Shown: positions 53,228-64,000 of the stretch, in pieces | Position numbering within the stretch: position 1 is the stretch's first letter | Layout of the letters: each line of letters opens with the position of its first letter | DNA from: Salvelinus alpinus | Lineage: Eukaryota; Chordata; Actinopteri; Salmoniformes; Salmonidae | DNA length: 64,000 nucleotides | NCBI RefSeq assembly: GCF_045679555.1 | Contig: NC_092087.1 | Span: 22,778,925-22,842,924, forward strand | Direction: 5' to 3' | The notes under the pieces: model-generated | Database searches by the model: none | Told to the model about the DNA's origin: nothing | The model's input: the letters and a program-made list of their open reading frames with translations, nothing else | Program-made: the position numbers and the translations under genes

Positions 53228-53793
53228 GGCTCTACCCTGTGTTCTTCACCTCCTTTTCACTGTAGCACGGGGCACTCTGCTGCTGTTGCAGCTCCCTCAC
53301 TCCACCTGACAGACACAGAGATGAGACCAGAACGAAACATTACGTAACATACAAACTGCTACAATCTGGTAGCTATGCTATGACAATTACAAAACATGTA
53401 ATATTGACAAGTGAGAAACTCTGTGATGTATTGTCATCAGGAGTATCTCGGTCTCTCAATCTCTCTCTCCCTCCCTCTCTCTTCATCTCTCAACTGTATC
53501 TCTCACAGAGACACTCTCTCTCTCACACACACAAAAGCAGAGGCATTACAGGGTGCTCTTCCGTACAATGACCCGTTTGGGCTCCCTTCATTAGAGCGGT
53601 GTCATTGCCACAGTGTAATAATCTCTGCTGATAAACACATGGCTGCCAGTCTGGGGCTAATGGGCCTGGCCCTGAGCCAGGGGCCCGGGGCCAACGCTCC
53701 CTCACCAACCAGACAAAGCAGGGGGAATGGAGCGGGGCAGAGGTTAAGGAGAAGAGAGAGTTTAAAGACTGGATGAGGAGACAGAGATTATTT

Positions 53794-53937
53794 GGCGGCA
53801 AGTAGCCTAGTGGTTAGAGCGTTGGACTAGTAACCGAAAGGTTGCAAGATCGAATCCCCGAGCTGACAAGGTAAAAAATCTGTCGTTCTGCCCCTGAACA
53901 AGGCCGTCATTGAAAATAATAAAAAAGTTAAAAAGTG
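53794..53937 (+). mobile_element. tRNA-derived SINE (HpaI/SmaI-like)
   Basis: Starts GGCGGCAAGTAGCCTAGTGG (A-box region), then GTTGGACTAGTAACCGAAAG and GTTGCAAGATCGAATCCCCG (B box), TCTGTCGTTCTGCCCCTGAA, and an AT-rich tail. The 3' half is shortened. It lies upstream of the sulf2 coding start. Confidence 0.88.
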
Positions 53938-54195
53938 TGTGTTGAACAGTCAAATAACAAAGTGCTCATGAGATTGATTCCAGACAACGTAGACTTGGTG
54001 GTGTATTTTCTAATAATCTGATTTATTAACTTAGTACAATTTCAATTTAGTACAATTTCCTCTAAATGATAGCTACATGCTTCATTTGCTACATTTATAC
54101 TTGTTTCATATTGACTTGATAACATAAGTACACCTCTGACTTATTACAAATGAAACCCCCACAGAGTTTGTCATGGAAACTGTTAATTACATGTA

Positions 54196-54960
54196 CAGTG
54201 CTTTCAGAAAGTATTCATACCCCATTACTTATTCCACATTTTGTTGTTACAGCCTGAATTCAAATTGGATTAGATTTTTTCTCTCTCACCTATCTACACA
54301 CAATAAATACCCCATTATGACAAAATGAAAACATGTTTGCAAATGTTTTGAAAATGAAATACAGAAATATCTCATTTACATAAGTATTCACACCCCTGAC
54401 TCAATACTTTGTAGAAGCACCTTTGACTGTGACTACAGCTTTGAGTCGTACTAGATATGTCTGTAGTTCAGCTTTGCACATCTGGATTTCGGGATTTTCT
54501 CCCATTCTTCTTTGAAGATTTTCTCAAGCTCTATTAAGTTAGATGGGGAGAGGCGGTGAACAGCAATCTTCAAGTTTTTCCAGAGACTTTCTATGAGAAT
54601 CAAGTCTGGGCTCTTAGCTGAGCCACTCAATGACTTTCACATTCTTGTTCTGAAGCCATTCCAATGTTGCTATTTCTGTGTGCTTGGGGTCATTGTTCTG
54701 TTGGAACGCAAATCTTCGCCCCCAGTCTAAGATCGTTCTCACTCTGAAACAGGTTCTCATCAAAGATTGCCTGTATTTGGCTCTATCCTTACCAGTCTAC
54801 CAGTCCCTGCCGTTATAAAGCAGTTGTCACCTCCATGCTTCACGGTAGGGATAGTGTTAGATGGGTGAAGAGCTTTGTCTGGGTTTCTCCAGACATAGCG
54901 CTTTGCATTCAGGCCAAAAAGAAAAAAGAATCAAAGAATCTTTTGCCAAAGAATCTTTTG
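54196..54960 (-). mobile_element. Tc1-like element A, left (3') half
   Basis: Begins at TA with CAGTGCTTTCAGAAAGTATT. The minus strand encodes remnants of a transposase catalytic region (for example the text around 54830-54910 reads as a degraded [20 protein letters not shown]). Its partner end, CAGTGCCTTCAGAAAGTATT in inverse orientation, is at 60766-60785. Confidence 0.78.
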
Positions 54961-55151
54961 CCTTCTGCTCTCAGAGTCTTTTACGTGCCTTTTTGAAAAC
55001 TCCAGGCGTGTTGTTGTAACTGGTGGGAAATTGCTAGCTTGTTAGAGGTGTGCGCGCTAGTGACATTTCAATCGGTGGCATCAATCACTCTGAAACCTTG
55101 AACTAGTTGTTTCCCTTACTCTATAAGGGCTGAGGGTTTTGTGGAGAGATA

Positions 55152-56285
55152 CAGTGTATTTGGGAAGTATTCAAGACCCCTTGACTTTTTCAAAAAATAA
55201 TACGTTACAGCCTTATTCTAAAATGTATTAAATATCTATTTTTTCTCATCAATCTACACACACAATAACCCACAATGACAAAGCAAAAACATGTTTTTAG
55301 AAATTTTTGCAAATGTATTACAAAGTAAAAACTGAAATACCTTATTTACGTAAGTATTCAGACCTTTTGCTAGGAGACTCGAAGTTGAGCTCAGGTGCAT
55401 CCTGTTTTCAGTGGTCATCCTTGAGATGTTTCTAAAACTTGATTGGAGTCCTCCTGTGGTAAATTTGACTGGACATGATTTGGAAAGGCACACACTTGTC
55501 AATATAAGGTCCCACAGTTGACATGTCACAGAAAAAACCAAGCCACGAGGTCAAAGGAATTGTCTGTAGAATTCAGAGACAGGATTGTGTCAAGGCACAG
55601 ATCTGGGGAAGGGTACCAAAAAATTTCTGCAACATTGAAGGTCCCCAAGAACACAGTGGCCTCCATCATTCTTAAACGGAAGAAATTTGGAACCACCAAG
55701 ACTCTTCCTAGAGCTGGCCACCCGGCAAAACTGAGTAATTGAGGGAGAAGGGCCTTGGTCAGGGAGGTGACCAAGAACCCGCTGGTCACTCTGCCAGAGC
55801 TCCAGAGTTCCTCTGTGGAGCTAGGAGAACATTTTAGAAGTACAACCATCTCTGCAGCACTCCACTAATCAGGCCATTATGGTAGAGTGGCCAGACGGAA
55901 GCCACTCCTCAGTAAAAGGCACACGACGGCCCGCTTCCAGTTTGCCAAAAGGACTCTCAGACCATGAGAAACAAGATTCTCTGGTCTGATGAAACCAAGA
56001 TTGAACTCTTTGGCCATAATGTCAAGTGTCACGTCTGGAGGAAACCTGGCACCATCCCTACGGGGAAGCAAAGTGGTGGCAGAAACATGCTGTGGGGATG
56101 TTTTTCAGCGGCAGGGACTGGGAGACTAATCAGGATCGAGTCAAAGATGAAGGAAGCAAAGTATAAAGATAATCGATGAAAACCTGCTCCAAAGCGCTCA
56201 GGACCTCAGACTGGAGCGAAGGTTCACTTTCCAACAGGACAACGACCCTGAACACACAGCCAAGACAACGTAGGAGTGGCTTCAG
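55152..56285 (+). mobile_element. Tc1-like element B, left part only
   Basis: Begins at TA with CAGTGTATTTGGGAAGTATT, followed by plus-strand transposase fragments: VEFRDRIVSRHRSGEGYQKI, SATLKVPKNTVASIILKRKK and RAGHPAKLSN (55518-55742), [20 protein letters not shown] (55964 on) and [17 protein letters not shown]. It stops at about 56285 where LINE sequence begins; the right end was not found. Confidence 0.85.
55540..56280 (+). pseudogene. Tc1-like transposase pseudogene (element B)
   Basis: DNA-binding region and first catalytic Asp (LWSDETK) are readable; a degraded version of the second Asp (text around 56235-56265, QQDNDPEHTAK-like) follows. The Glu-containing end is absent because the element is cut off. 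A stop near 55740 and frame changes near 55960 and 56170 also interrupt it. Confidence 0.82.
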
Positions 56286-58413
56286 GTCAAGTAAAAGATG
56301 GCGCCGAAGAACATGGCTGACGTTTTACATTCTCCCAACCAATGGTGCAATTTTGTAATTTTTTTTGCGTTTTGTGTAACTTATTTTTTTTTACTTATTG
56401 TGTACATAAGAGACGGTAGCAGCAACATTATGATCGAAAATAACTTCTGGACATCAGAAAAGTGATTACTCACCGCGGACAGAAATAAACTTTTTCCTTT
56501 AACGAGTCCGACGAGAAGGATATCCTGCTTTCACTGGAACAGACCCAGATCCATGCATTTGCATGAAGAAAATACACCGGAAAAGGGGACGCAGATAAGG
56601 GATCCTTCTGAGAATCCAGAGGCGAGCGAGTAAACTCTCAATGCCTTCCATTCCCATTCCTAACGTGCAATCGTTAGAAAATAAAATTGATGACCTACTA
56701 TTAAGATTATCCTACCAACGGGACAATAAAACTGTAACATCTTATGTTTCACCGAGACGTGGCTGAATGAAGAAACGGACAATAGAGCTGGCGGGATTTT
56801 CCATGCACCGGCAGAACAGAGACGCTACCTCTGGTAAGACGAGGGGTGGCTTGTGTGTCTTTTTGTCAATAACAGCTGGTGCGCGATGTCTAGTATTAAA
56901 GAAGTCTTGAGGTATTGCTCGCCTGAGGTAGAGTACCTTATGATAAGCTGTCGACAACACTATCTACCCAGAGAGTTCTCATCTGTATTATTCGTAGCCA
57001 TCTATTTACCACCACAAAGCGAAGCTGGCACTAAGACTGCTCTCAACCAACTCTATAAGTCCATAAGCAAACAAGAAAATGCTCACCCAGAAGCGGCGCT
57101 CCTAGTGGCCGTGGACTTTAATGCAGGCAAACTTAAATCAGTTTTACAACATTATTACCAGCATGTCACATGTGCAACCAGGGGGGGAAAAAATCCTAGA
57201 CCACCTTTACTCCACACACAGAGATGCATACAAAGCTCTCCTCCACCCTCCATTTGGCAAATCTGACCATAGTTCTGTCTTCCTGATTCCTGCTTACAAA
57301 CAAAAACTAAAGCAGGAAGTACCAGTGACTCGCTCAATACAGAAGTGGTCAGATGAGATGGATGCTACACTACAGGACTGTTTTGCTAGCACAGACTGGA
57401 TGAATCCCGGAACATATTCCAATGGCATTGAGGAATACACCACCTTAGTTATCGGCTTCATCAATAAGTGAATCGATGACATTGTCCCCACAGTGACTGT
57501 ACGTACATATCCCAACCAGAAGCCATGGATTACAGGCAACATCCTCATCGAGCTAAAGGCTAGAGCTGCCGCTTTCAAGGAGTGGGAGACTAATCCGGAC
57601 TCTTGTAAAAAATCCCGCTATGCCTTCAGACGAACCATCAAACAAGCAAAGTCTCAATACAGGATTAAGATTGAATCCTACTACACCGGCTCTGACACTC
57701 GTCAGATATGGCAGGGCTTGAAAACTATTACGGACTACAAAGGGAAACACAGACGCGAGCTGCCCAGTGCCGCAAGCCTACCAGACGAGCAAAATGCATT
57801 TTATGCTCGCTTCGAGGCAAGCAACACTGAAGCATGCATTAGAGCACCAGCTGTTCTGGATGACTGTGTGGTAACGTTCTCGGTAGCCGATGTGAACAAA
57901 ACCTTTAAACAGGCCAACATTCACAAAGCCGGGGGCCAGATGGATTACCAGGACGTAGACTCAAAGCATGCGCGGACCAACTGTCAAGTGTCTCCACTGA
58001 TATTTTCAACCTCTCCCTGACCGAGTCTGTAATACCTACATGTTTCAAGCAGACAACCATAGTCCCTGTGCCCAAGGAAGCGAAGGTAACCTGCCTAAGT
58101 GATGACCGCCCCATGGCACTCATGTCGGTAGCCATGACGTGCTTTGAAAACCACAGAAAGGCCACAGATCCACAGATTACACAATCTCAATCTCACTCCA
58201 CACCTCCCTTTCTCACCTGGACAAAAGGAACACCTATGTGAGAATGCTGTTCATCAACTACAGCTCAGCTTTCAACACCATAGTGCCCACGAAGCTCATC
58301 ACTAAGCTAAGGACACTGGGATTAAACACCTCCCTCTGCAACTGGATCCTGGACTTCGACGGGCCGCCCCCAGGTGGTAAGAGTAGGCAACAACACTTCT
58401 GCCACGCTGATCC
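56286..58413 (+). mobile_element. L2/jockey-like LINE, 5' and central part
   Basis: Starts with AAAGATGGCGCCGAAGAACA, a typical LINE 5' end. Degraded endonuclease text follows (NVQSLENKIDDLL, 56660 on; IYLPPQSEAGTKTALNQLYK, 56990 on; DHSSVFLIPAYKQKLK, 57261 on), then the linker KPWITGNILIELKARAAAFK and YTGSDTRQIWQGLKTITDYK (57493-58020) and early RT ([20 protein letters not shown], 58250 on). Many stops and frameshifts. The RT is interrupted at 58413 by an insertion and resumes at 59331. Confidence 0.88.
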
Positions 58414-59324
58414 AGTATTTATGCTGCAGTAGTTTGTGTCGGGGGGCTAGGGCCAGTTGGTTATATCTGGAGTACTTCTCCTGTCTTATCCAGTGTCCTG
58501 TGTGAATTTAAGTATGCTCTCTCTAATTCTCTCCTTCTCTCTTTCTTTCTCTCTCTCGGAGGACCTGAGCCCTAGGACCATACGTCAGGACTACTGGGCA
58601 TGATGACTCCTTGCTGTCCCCAGTCCACCTGGCCTTGCTGCTGTTCCAGTTTCAACTGTTCTGCCTGCAGTTATGGAACCCCTACCTGTCCCAGACCTGC
58701 TGTTTTCAACTCTTAATGATCGGCTATGAAAAGCCAACTGACATTTATTCCTGATTATTATTTGACCATGCTTGTCATTTATGAACATTTTGAACATCTT
58801 GGCTCTCTCTAATTCTCTCCTTCTCTCTTTCTTTCTCTCTCTCGGAGGAACTGAGCCCTAGGACCATACGTCAGGACTACCGGGCATGATGACTCCTTGC
58901 TGTCCCCAGTCCACCTGGCCTTGCTGCTGTCCCAGTTTCAACTGTTCTGCCTGCGGTTATGGAACCCCTACCTGTCCCAGACCTGCTGTTTTCAACTCTT
59001 AATTATCGGCTATGAAAAGCCAACTGACATTTATTCCTGATTATTATTTGACCATGCTTGTCATTTATGAACATTTTGAACATCTTGGCCATGTTCTGTT
59101 ATAATCTCCACCCGGCACAGCCAGAAGAGGACTGGCCACCCCTTATAGCCTGGTTCCTCTCTAGGTTTCTTCCTAGGTTTTGGCCTTTCTAGGGAGTTTT
59201 TCCTAGCCACCGTGCTTCTACACCTGCATTGGTTGCTGTTTGGGGTTTTAGGCTGGGTTTCTGTACAGCACTTCGAGATATTAGCTGATGTACGAAGGGC
59301 TATATAAAATAAAATAAACTTGAT
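58414..59324 (+). mobile_element. Dispersed element inserted in LINE, with 6-bp target duplication
   Basis: About 910 bp separating two halves of the LINE reverse transcriptase. TGATCC is present at 58408-58413 and again at 59325-59330, and removing the insert restores the LINE text CTGATCC-TTAACACTGGGGCC seen in the copy at 6930. The right part (GTTTTAGGCTGGGTTTCTGT, then GGGCTATATAAAATAAAATA) is a recognised fish repeat 3' end. It holds an internal 286-bp tandem duplication. Confidence 0.8.
58516..59087. repeat. 286-bp tandem duplication
   Basis: 58516-58801 and 58802-59087 are nearly the same, both starting GCTCTCTCTAATTCTCTCC and ending with AACATTTTGAACATCTTGG. Differences are a handful of substitutions (for example CTACTGGGC versus CTACCGGGC). 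Confidence 0.93.
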
Positions 59325-59330
59325 TGATCC

Positions 59331-60110
59331 TTAACACTGGGGCCCCTCAGGTGTGTGTACTTAGTCCCCTCCTGTATTCCATGTTCACCCACGACTGCAT
59401 GGCCAAACACGACTCCAACACCATCATTAAGTTTGCTGACGACAAAACAGGGGTAGGCCTTATCACCGACAACGATGAGACGGCCTATATGGAGTAGGTC
59501 AAAGACCTGGCAGTGTGGTGCCAGGACAACAACCTCTCCCTCAATGTGAGCAAGACAAAGGAGCTGATCGTGGACTACATGAATATGCGGGCCGGGTCGA
59601 GAGTGTCAAGTTCCTTGGTGTCTACATCACCAACGAACTATCATGGTACAAACATACCAAGACAGTTGTGAAGAGGGCATGACAAAACCTTTTCCCCCTC
59701 AGGAGACTGAAAAGATTTTGCATGGGCCCCCAGATCCTCAAAAGGTTCTACAGCTGCACCATCGAGAGCATCCTGACCAGTTGCATCACCGCCTGGTATG
59801 GCAACTGCTCGGCATCTGACCGTAAGGCGCTACAGAGGGTAGTGCGAACGGCCCAGTATATCACTGGGGCCAAGCTTCCTGCCTTCCAGGACCTATATAA
59901 TAGGCAGTGTCAGAGGAAAGCCCATAACATTGTCAGCGACTACAGTCGCCAAGTTATAGACTGTTTTCTCTGCTACCGCACAGCAAGCGGTACCGGAGCG
60001 CCATGTCTAGGACCAAAAGGCTCCTTAACAGCTTCTTCCCCCAAACCATTAGACTGCTGAACAATTCATAAAAATCGTCACCGGACAATTTACATTGACC
60101 CCCAGGTTGG
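59331..60110 (+). mobile_element. L2/jockey-like LINE, continuation (RT to near 3' end)
   Basis: Resumes with TTAACACTGGGGCCCCTCAG and encodes KFADDK-like RT active-site text near 59430, then RFYSCTIESILTSCITAWYG, NCSASDRKALQRVVRTAQYI and TGAKLPAFQDLYNRQCQRKA (59722-60060), followed by a short 3' region. Stops and frameshifts present. Confidence 0.86.
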
Positions 60111-60117
60111 GGAGAGG

Positions 60118-60785
60118 AGAGGGACGAAAGCAGTACTGTTACACTGCCATGTGCCTTTTTCCCAGGAGTGGCTTCCTTCTGGCCACTCTCCCATAAATTC
60201 CAGATTGGTGAGGTGTTATAGAGACTGTTGTCCTTCTGGCAGGTTCTCCCATCTCAGCCAAGGAACTCTGTAGTTCTGTCAGAGTGGTCAATGGGTTATT
60301 CACCTCCCTGACCAAGGCCCTTCTTGCCTGGTTGTTCAGTTTGGTCGGACGGACAGCTCTAGGCAGAGTCTGAGGTGGTTCCATATTTTTTCAATTTCCC
60401 AATGATGGAGACCACTGTGCTCTTAGAAACTTTCAATGCCAGAAATAGTTTTCTACCCTTCCCCAGATAATATGCCTAATCACAATTATATCTCAGAGAG
60501 TTCCTTGGACTTCATGGTATAGTTTCTGCTCTGACATGCACAGTCAGCTGTGGGACCTTATATAGACAGGTGTGTTTCTTTCTAAATCATGTCCAAACAA
60601 TTGAATTGGCCCCAGGTGGACTCCAATCATATAGTGACATCTCAAGGATGATCAAAGGAAATAGGATGCAAACATGTTTTCCCTATGTCGTATTGTGTGC
60701 AGACGGGTGAATTTGTTGAATTCAGCCTGTAACACAACAAAATGTGAAATAAGTCAAGGGATCTAAATACTTTCTGAAGGCACTG
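60118..60785 (-). mobile_element. Tc1-like element A, right (5') half
   Basis: The minus strand encodes the N-terminal half of a transposase (LPRAVRPTKLNNQARRALVR, TLTELQSSLAEMGEPARRTT and RRKPLLGKRHMA). It ends with the inverted terminus of CAGTGCCTTCAGAAAGTATT followed by TA (60786-60787). Together with 54196-54960 it makes one element split by about 5 kb of other transposons. Confidence 0.82.
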
Positions 60786-60787
60786 TA

Positions 60788-62270
60788 TGTTCACAAATAC
60801 ATTAAATAGAAGTGAAATGTTCTTGCTGAGATTGTTCCTAACAGACTGACATGACCTTGTTTTCAATCCACAGTTTAAAGCAAAGACTTTGCGGAATAGA
60901 AAGGTGTTGTGGTGTTTCTTCTCACAGCTTTGAATATTAGCATTTACTATGTCATTGCTGCAACGTCATAACACTGTCTCTGAGTCCAGGCTCACTGGTC
61001 AAATGTAAAAGAGCATCACAAGGCCTCCTCACAAAAACAATTAACCAACTGACTGAGCGCGTTGACAGGTTTCCGTCTATTATAATAGCCTGTGTTTGCT
61101 CAGTGTTGTGTGGGTCTACAGGGAGAGCATGCCCCCCAGCATGGAACCTGTATGAACACAAAACACACAATCCCAGCCTCCCTCTGCTGCGTGGCAACAC
61201 TCAACAATATCAACCTCACTGGGATACTGTTGAATAGGGGGACAATAGAGCCCACACACGCATGCATGCACTCACTAACACACATGAATAGTCGCACACA
61301 TACACACACATGCATGCATCACGGGGACACACACTTCACATTAAAACGAAATAACTTACAATTCAAATCAAAGGCTTAGAATGTGGGCTATTAATAACAC
61401 TATTTCACCACTTCCATCAATCTCAAGAAAATACAAAACTAACTAAGTCAGTTGGTTATGTTACTATTCCAGAGGAGGGGTGGCTACCTGTTTCTGCCAC
61501 CCCCCTACCTCATAATGTTGATGCCCAGGGATATCCTCATAGAGAACAGACCTCTGTGCCAAAATGTACCAGTATCCAAGCAGGTCCTTCAGTTGGTGTA
61601 CCTCCTGATTCCATAACACACTTATCCCCTCTCCATACTAACACTCAAGCTCTCACACACACATATTATGCGCATTCACCCCACCCTCTTAGCATGCAAG
61701 TATGCTAATTCGCACTCATGCACAACTACACACACACACACACACACACACACAGCTGTGTTGTCTTTGCTTTAATTCCTGCTCCTCTCCTTCTGCCTCT
61801 CTCTCTCAGGGCTTTGTTCTCTCTCTGGAGAATGGATGAGGTTCTGACCTGGGGGGCTCTGCTGTTTTACATTCTCCTCTGCTTCTCTCTTCCTCTTTTT
61901 ACCCCTCCTGTACCCCTCTCCATCCCTCCCTTTTCCTCGCATCGCTGGCATGCAGTGAAAACTAAAACAACAAGGAACACTATACAAAACGTCATTAAAC
62001 AGCTCTGTCGCCAAACACCAGAAATGCCTGGCCAACACTGCTGCCAGCCAGGACTTTGTCAATATATAAAGGAATAGATGGTTCACTCCTTTCCGTTGTG
62101 AGTGTTTGTGATGTATGAAATACTGCAGCCGCAGCATTAATGGTCTAACCATTTTTGCTCCTCTTCAGTATATGTTAAAAAGATGATCCAAGCAACACTG
62201 GGTTCTCAAGTCAGGGATGCAAACTCTATAGTCGCACGGTTTGCAAGAAATGTCCAGCAAAATTCTACAC
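60788..62270. other. Intergenic or 5' intronic sequence, no gene recognised
   Basis: Contains CA-rich runs (61257-61330, and a (CA)n at 61729-61754) and pyrimidine-rich tracts. No domain-bearing frame; a noncoding sulf2 5' exon could lie here or beyond the window but I cannot identify one. Confidence 0.45.
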
Positions 62271-62590
62271 GCTGTCACGTTCCTGACCTGTTTTCTTTTG
62301 TCTTGTATTTATTTAGTTGGTCAGGGCGTGAGTTGGGTGGGTTTGTCTATGTGTGATTTTCTATGTTGGGATTTTGTGTTCGGCCTGGTATGATTCTCAA
62401 TCAGAGGCAGCTGTCAATCGTTGTCCCTGATTGAGAATCATACTAAGGCAGCCGGGGTTTCACGTGTGTTTTGTGGGTGTTTGTATCTCGTGTCAGTGTT
62501 CGTGCCACACGGGACTGTTTTCGGTTTTGTCACGTTTTTTTTTTTTTTTTTGTATTTGTAAGTGTTCAGTTTCGTTTTGATTAAATCAAT

Positions 62591-62719
62591 ATGAGCACTA
62601 ACAACTCTGCGTTTTGGTCCGACCCTTACTCCTTCTCCTCATCCGAGGAGGAGGAATTAGACAGCCGTTACAGAAACACCCACCAACCAAGGACCAAGCA
62701 GCATGGTAAACGGCAGGAG

Positions 62720-62756
<37 letters not shown>

Positions 62757-64000
62757 GGCTGCACTATTTGGAGGAATGGACATGGGAGGACGAATTAGAC
62801 GGCAAAGGACCCTGGGCAGAGCCAGAAGAATATCGCCGCCCCAAAGAAGAGCTGGAGGCAGCGAAGGCGGAGAGGCACTATTATGAGGCGCTAGCACGGC
62901 AGAGCGGCTGGAGGCCCGAGAGGCAGCCCCAAAAATTTATTAGGAGGGGCACACGGGGAGTGTGGCAGAGTCAGGAGTCAGACCTGAGCCAACTCCCCCT
63001 GCTTACCGTAAGGAGCCGGTCAGGGCGGAATTGGAGGTGAGCGACGCAGAGACAGTGAAGGAGTTAATGGGGAAATTGGAGGAAAGAGTTATGAGGGAGG
63101 TGCTGGTTTGGTGCATGAGGCACGACATCCGCCCGACTGTACGTGTCGGGGAGTTGATGTCACCGGGGACAGCTCTCCATACTCGTCCTGAGGTGCGTGC
63201 TAGCCGTCTGGTTAAGACTGTGCCAGCCTCACGCACCAGGCCTCCTGTGCGCCTCCCTAGCCCTGCACGTCCTCTGCCAGCTCGGCGCTACAGCTCTCCC
63301 AGCCGTGCTTCCAGTGGAGAGAGGGGGCGTCGTACCGGGCAGGCACCGTGTTATGCGGTGGAGCGCACGGTGTTCCCGGTGCGTGTGCTTAGCCCGGTGC
63401 GCAACATCCCAGCTCCCCACATCTGCCGGGCTAGGGTGAAGATCCAGCCAGGGCGGATGGTGCCAGCCCTGCTCTCAAGATCTCCAGTGCGCTTTCACGG
63501 TCCGGTCTACCCAGTGCCACCTCCATGCACCAGCCCTCCGGTGGCAGCCCCCCGCACCAGGCTGTCTATTCCGTCTCATCGCTACAGAGTCTCCCACCTG
63601 TCCAGCGCTGCCAGAGCCTTCCTCCTCTCCAGCGCTGTCGGAGTCTCCCGCCTGTCCGGCGCTGCCAGAGCTTCAGCCCCTCAGTCCAGAGGCGCCAGAG
63701 CCAATCTGTCCAGCGCTGCCAGAGCCTTCCTCCTCTCCAGTGCTGTCGGAGTCTCCCGCCTGTCCGGCGCTGCCAGAGCTTCAGCCCCTCAGTCCAGAGG
63801 CGCCAGAGCCAATCTGCCCAGCACCGTCTGAGTCTGCCGTCTGCCCAGTGCCGCCTGCACTGTCCATCTGCCCAGAGCCGCCTGCGCTATCCGTCTGTCC
63901 CGAGCCTTCAAAGCCGCCCGTCTGTACTGAGCCTTCAAAGCCGCCCGTCTGTCCTGAGCCTTCAGAGCCGTCTGCCAGACAGGAGCCGCTAGAGCCTTCC
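62591..64000 (+). pseudogene. Acidic/proline-rich ORF of the repeat, frameshifted, partial
   Basis: Starts MSTNNSAFWSDPYSFSSSEE with an acidic head, a glutamine run encoded by CAG repeats (62721-62756) and EEWTWEDELDGKGPWAEPEE. Near 62990 the frame changes to one giving ELMGKLEERVMREVLVWCMR, then arginine/proline-rich text, and near 63600 back to the first frame with SESPACPALPELQPLSPEAP repeats to the window end. The product family is unknown to me; the first part resembles a gag-like charged coiled-coil region only in general terms. Two frameshifts indicate a non-functional copy, unless the changes are sequencing errors. Confidence 0.6.
63602..63817. repeat. 108-bp tandem duplication in the proline-rich ORF
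   Basis: 63602-63709 and 63710-63817 are almost the same, each containing AGCGCTGCCAGAGCCTTCC and CAGCCCCTCAGTCCAGAGGC. The period of 108 is 36 codons and keeps frame. Confidence 0.93.

Larger units (their letters stand above)
62272..64000 (+). mobile_element. Abundant salmonid-type repeat carrying a proline-rich ORF (runs off the window)
   Basis: Starts near GTCACGTTCCTGACCTGTTT, with GGTCAGGGCGTGAGTTGGG, a perfect 17-bp hairpin (62388-62443) and an 18-nt T run (62529-62546) before an ORF. I recognise this leader as highly repeated in salmonid genomes. No terminal repeat can be seen because the right end is outside the window; element class is unresolved (a gag-like retroelement is one option). 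Confidence 0.7.

Noticed and set aside
53794..53880. Functional tRNA gene
   Set aside because: The A and B box-like sequences belong to a tRNA-derived SINE; the segment lacks a credible cloverleaf 3' half and continues into SINE body sequence.

Overview
This is vertebrate nuclear DNA, most likely from a salmonid fish (Salmo, Oncorhynchus or Salvelinus group). The evidence is several Tc1/mariner families typical of salmonids (one with Sleeping Beauty-type terminal repeats), tRNA-derived SINEs of the HpaI/SmaI kind, an L2/jockey-like LINE with a TTTGA-type tail, and long GT/CA microsatellites. No prokaryotic gene organisation is present.

The one host gene is a heparan-sulfate 6-O-endosulfatase on the minus strand (sulf2-like). 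I could follow it from the start codon at 53227 to a TAG stop at 14692-14694. Nineteen coding exons are placed by homology to the SULF family, GT/AG borders and unbroken codon phase: the signal peptide and first metal-binding aspartates (53050-53227), the CCPSR formylglycine motif (43214-43453), the second half of the catalytic domain (42969 down to 37126), the basic hydrophilic domain (36671-36887 and 16248-16881) and the C-terminal domain (14692-16022), including a predicted 34-bp micro-exon. One internal exon is missing. The exon ending at 36671 and the exon starting at 16881 have incompatible phases, so about 220 nt of coding sequence of length 3n+1 is needed between them.

That missing exon falls in the most striking part of the window: an intron made almost entirely of a 15-bp minisatellite (16951-36542, about 1,300 units) running into a 100-N assembly gap (36543-36642). 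The unit is about 80% pyrimidine on the plus strand, so the sulf2 transcript through it is purine-rich and strongly G-skewed. Because 15 is a multiple of three and the unit lacks stops in several frames, the array gives very long reading frames on both strands; these are artefacts, not genes.

The rest is intron and intergenic sequence filled with transposons. At 1-13000 (beyond the 3' end of sulf2) there is a Sleeping Beauty-type Tc1 copy, an L2-like LINE 3' end, a second Tc1 relative, a foldback palindrome and a TIR-bounded repeat. The intron 43454-53049 holds an L1-like LINE broken up by a 42-bp minisatellite, two Tc1 elements and other repeats. The intron 38315-42547 holds a Tc1 element, a SINE and a LINE fragment. 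Upstream of the coding start (53300-62270) lies a nested stack of two Tc1 fragments, a LINE and a further insertion with a visible target duplication. The last 1.7 kb is an abundant salmonid-type repeat with a proline-rich, frameshifted ORF that runs off the window.
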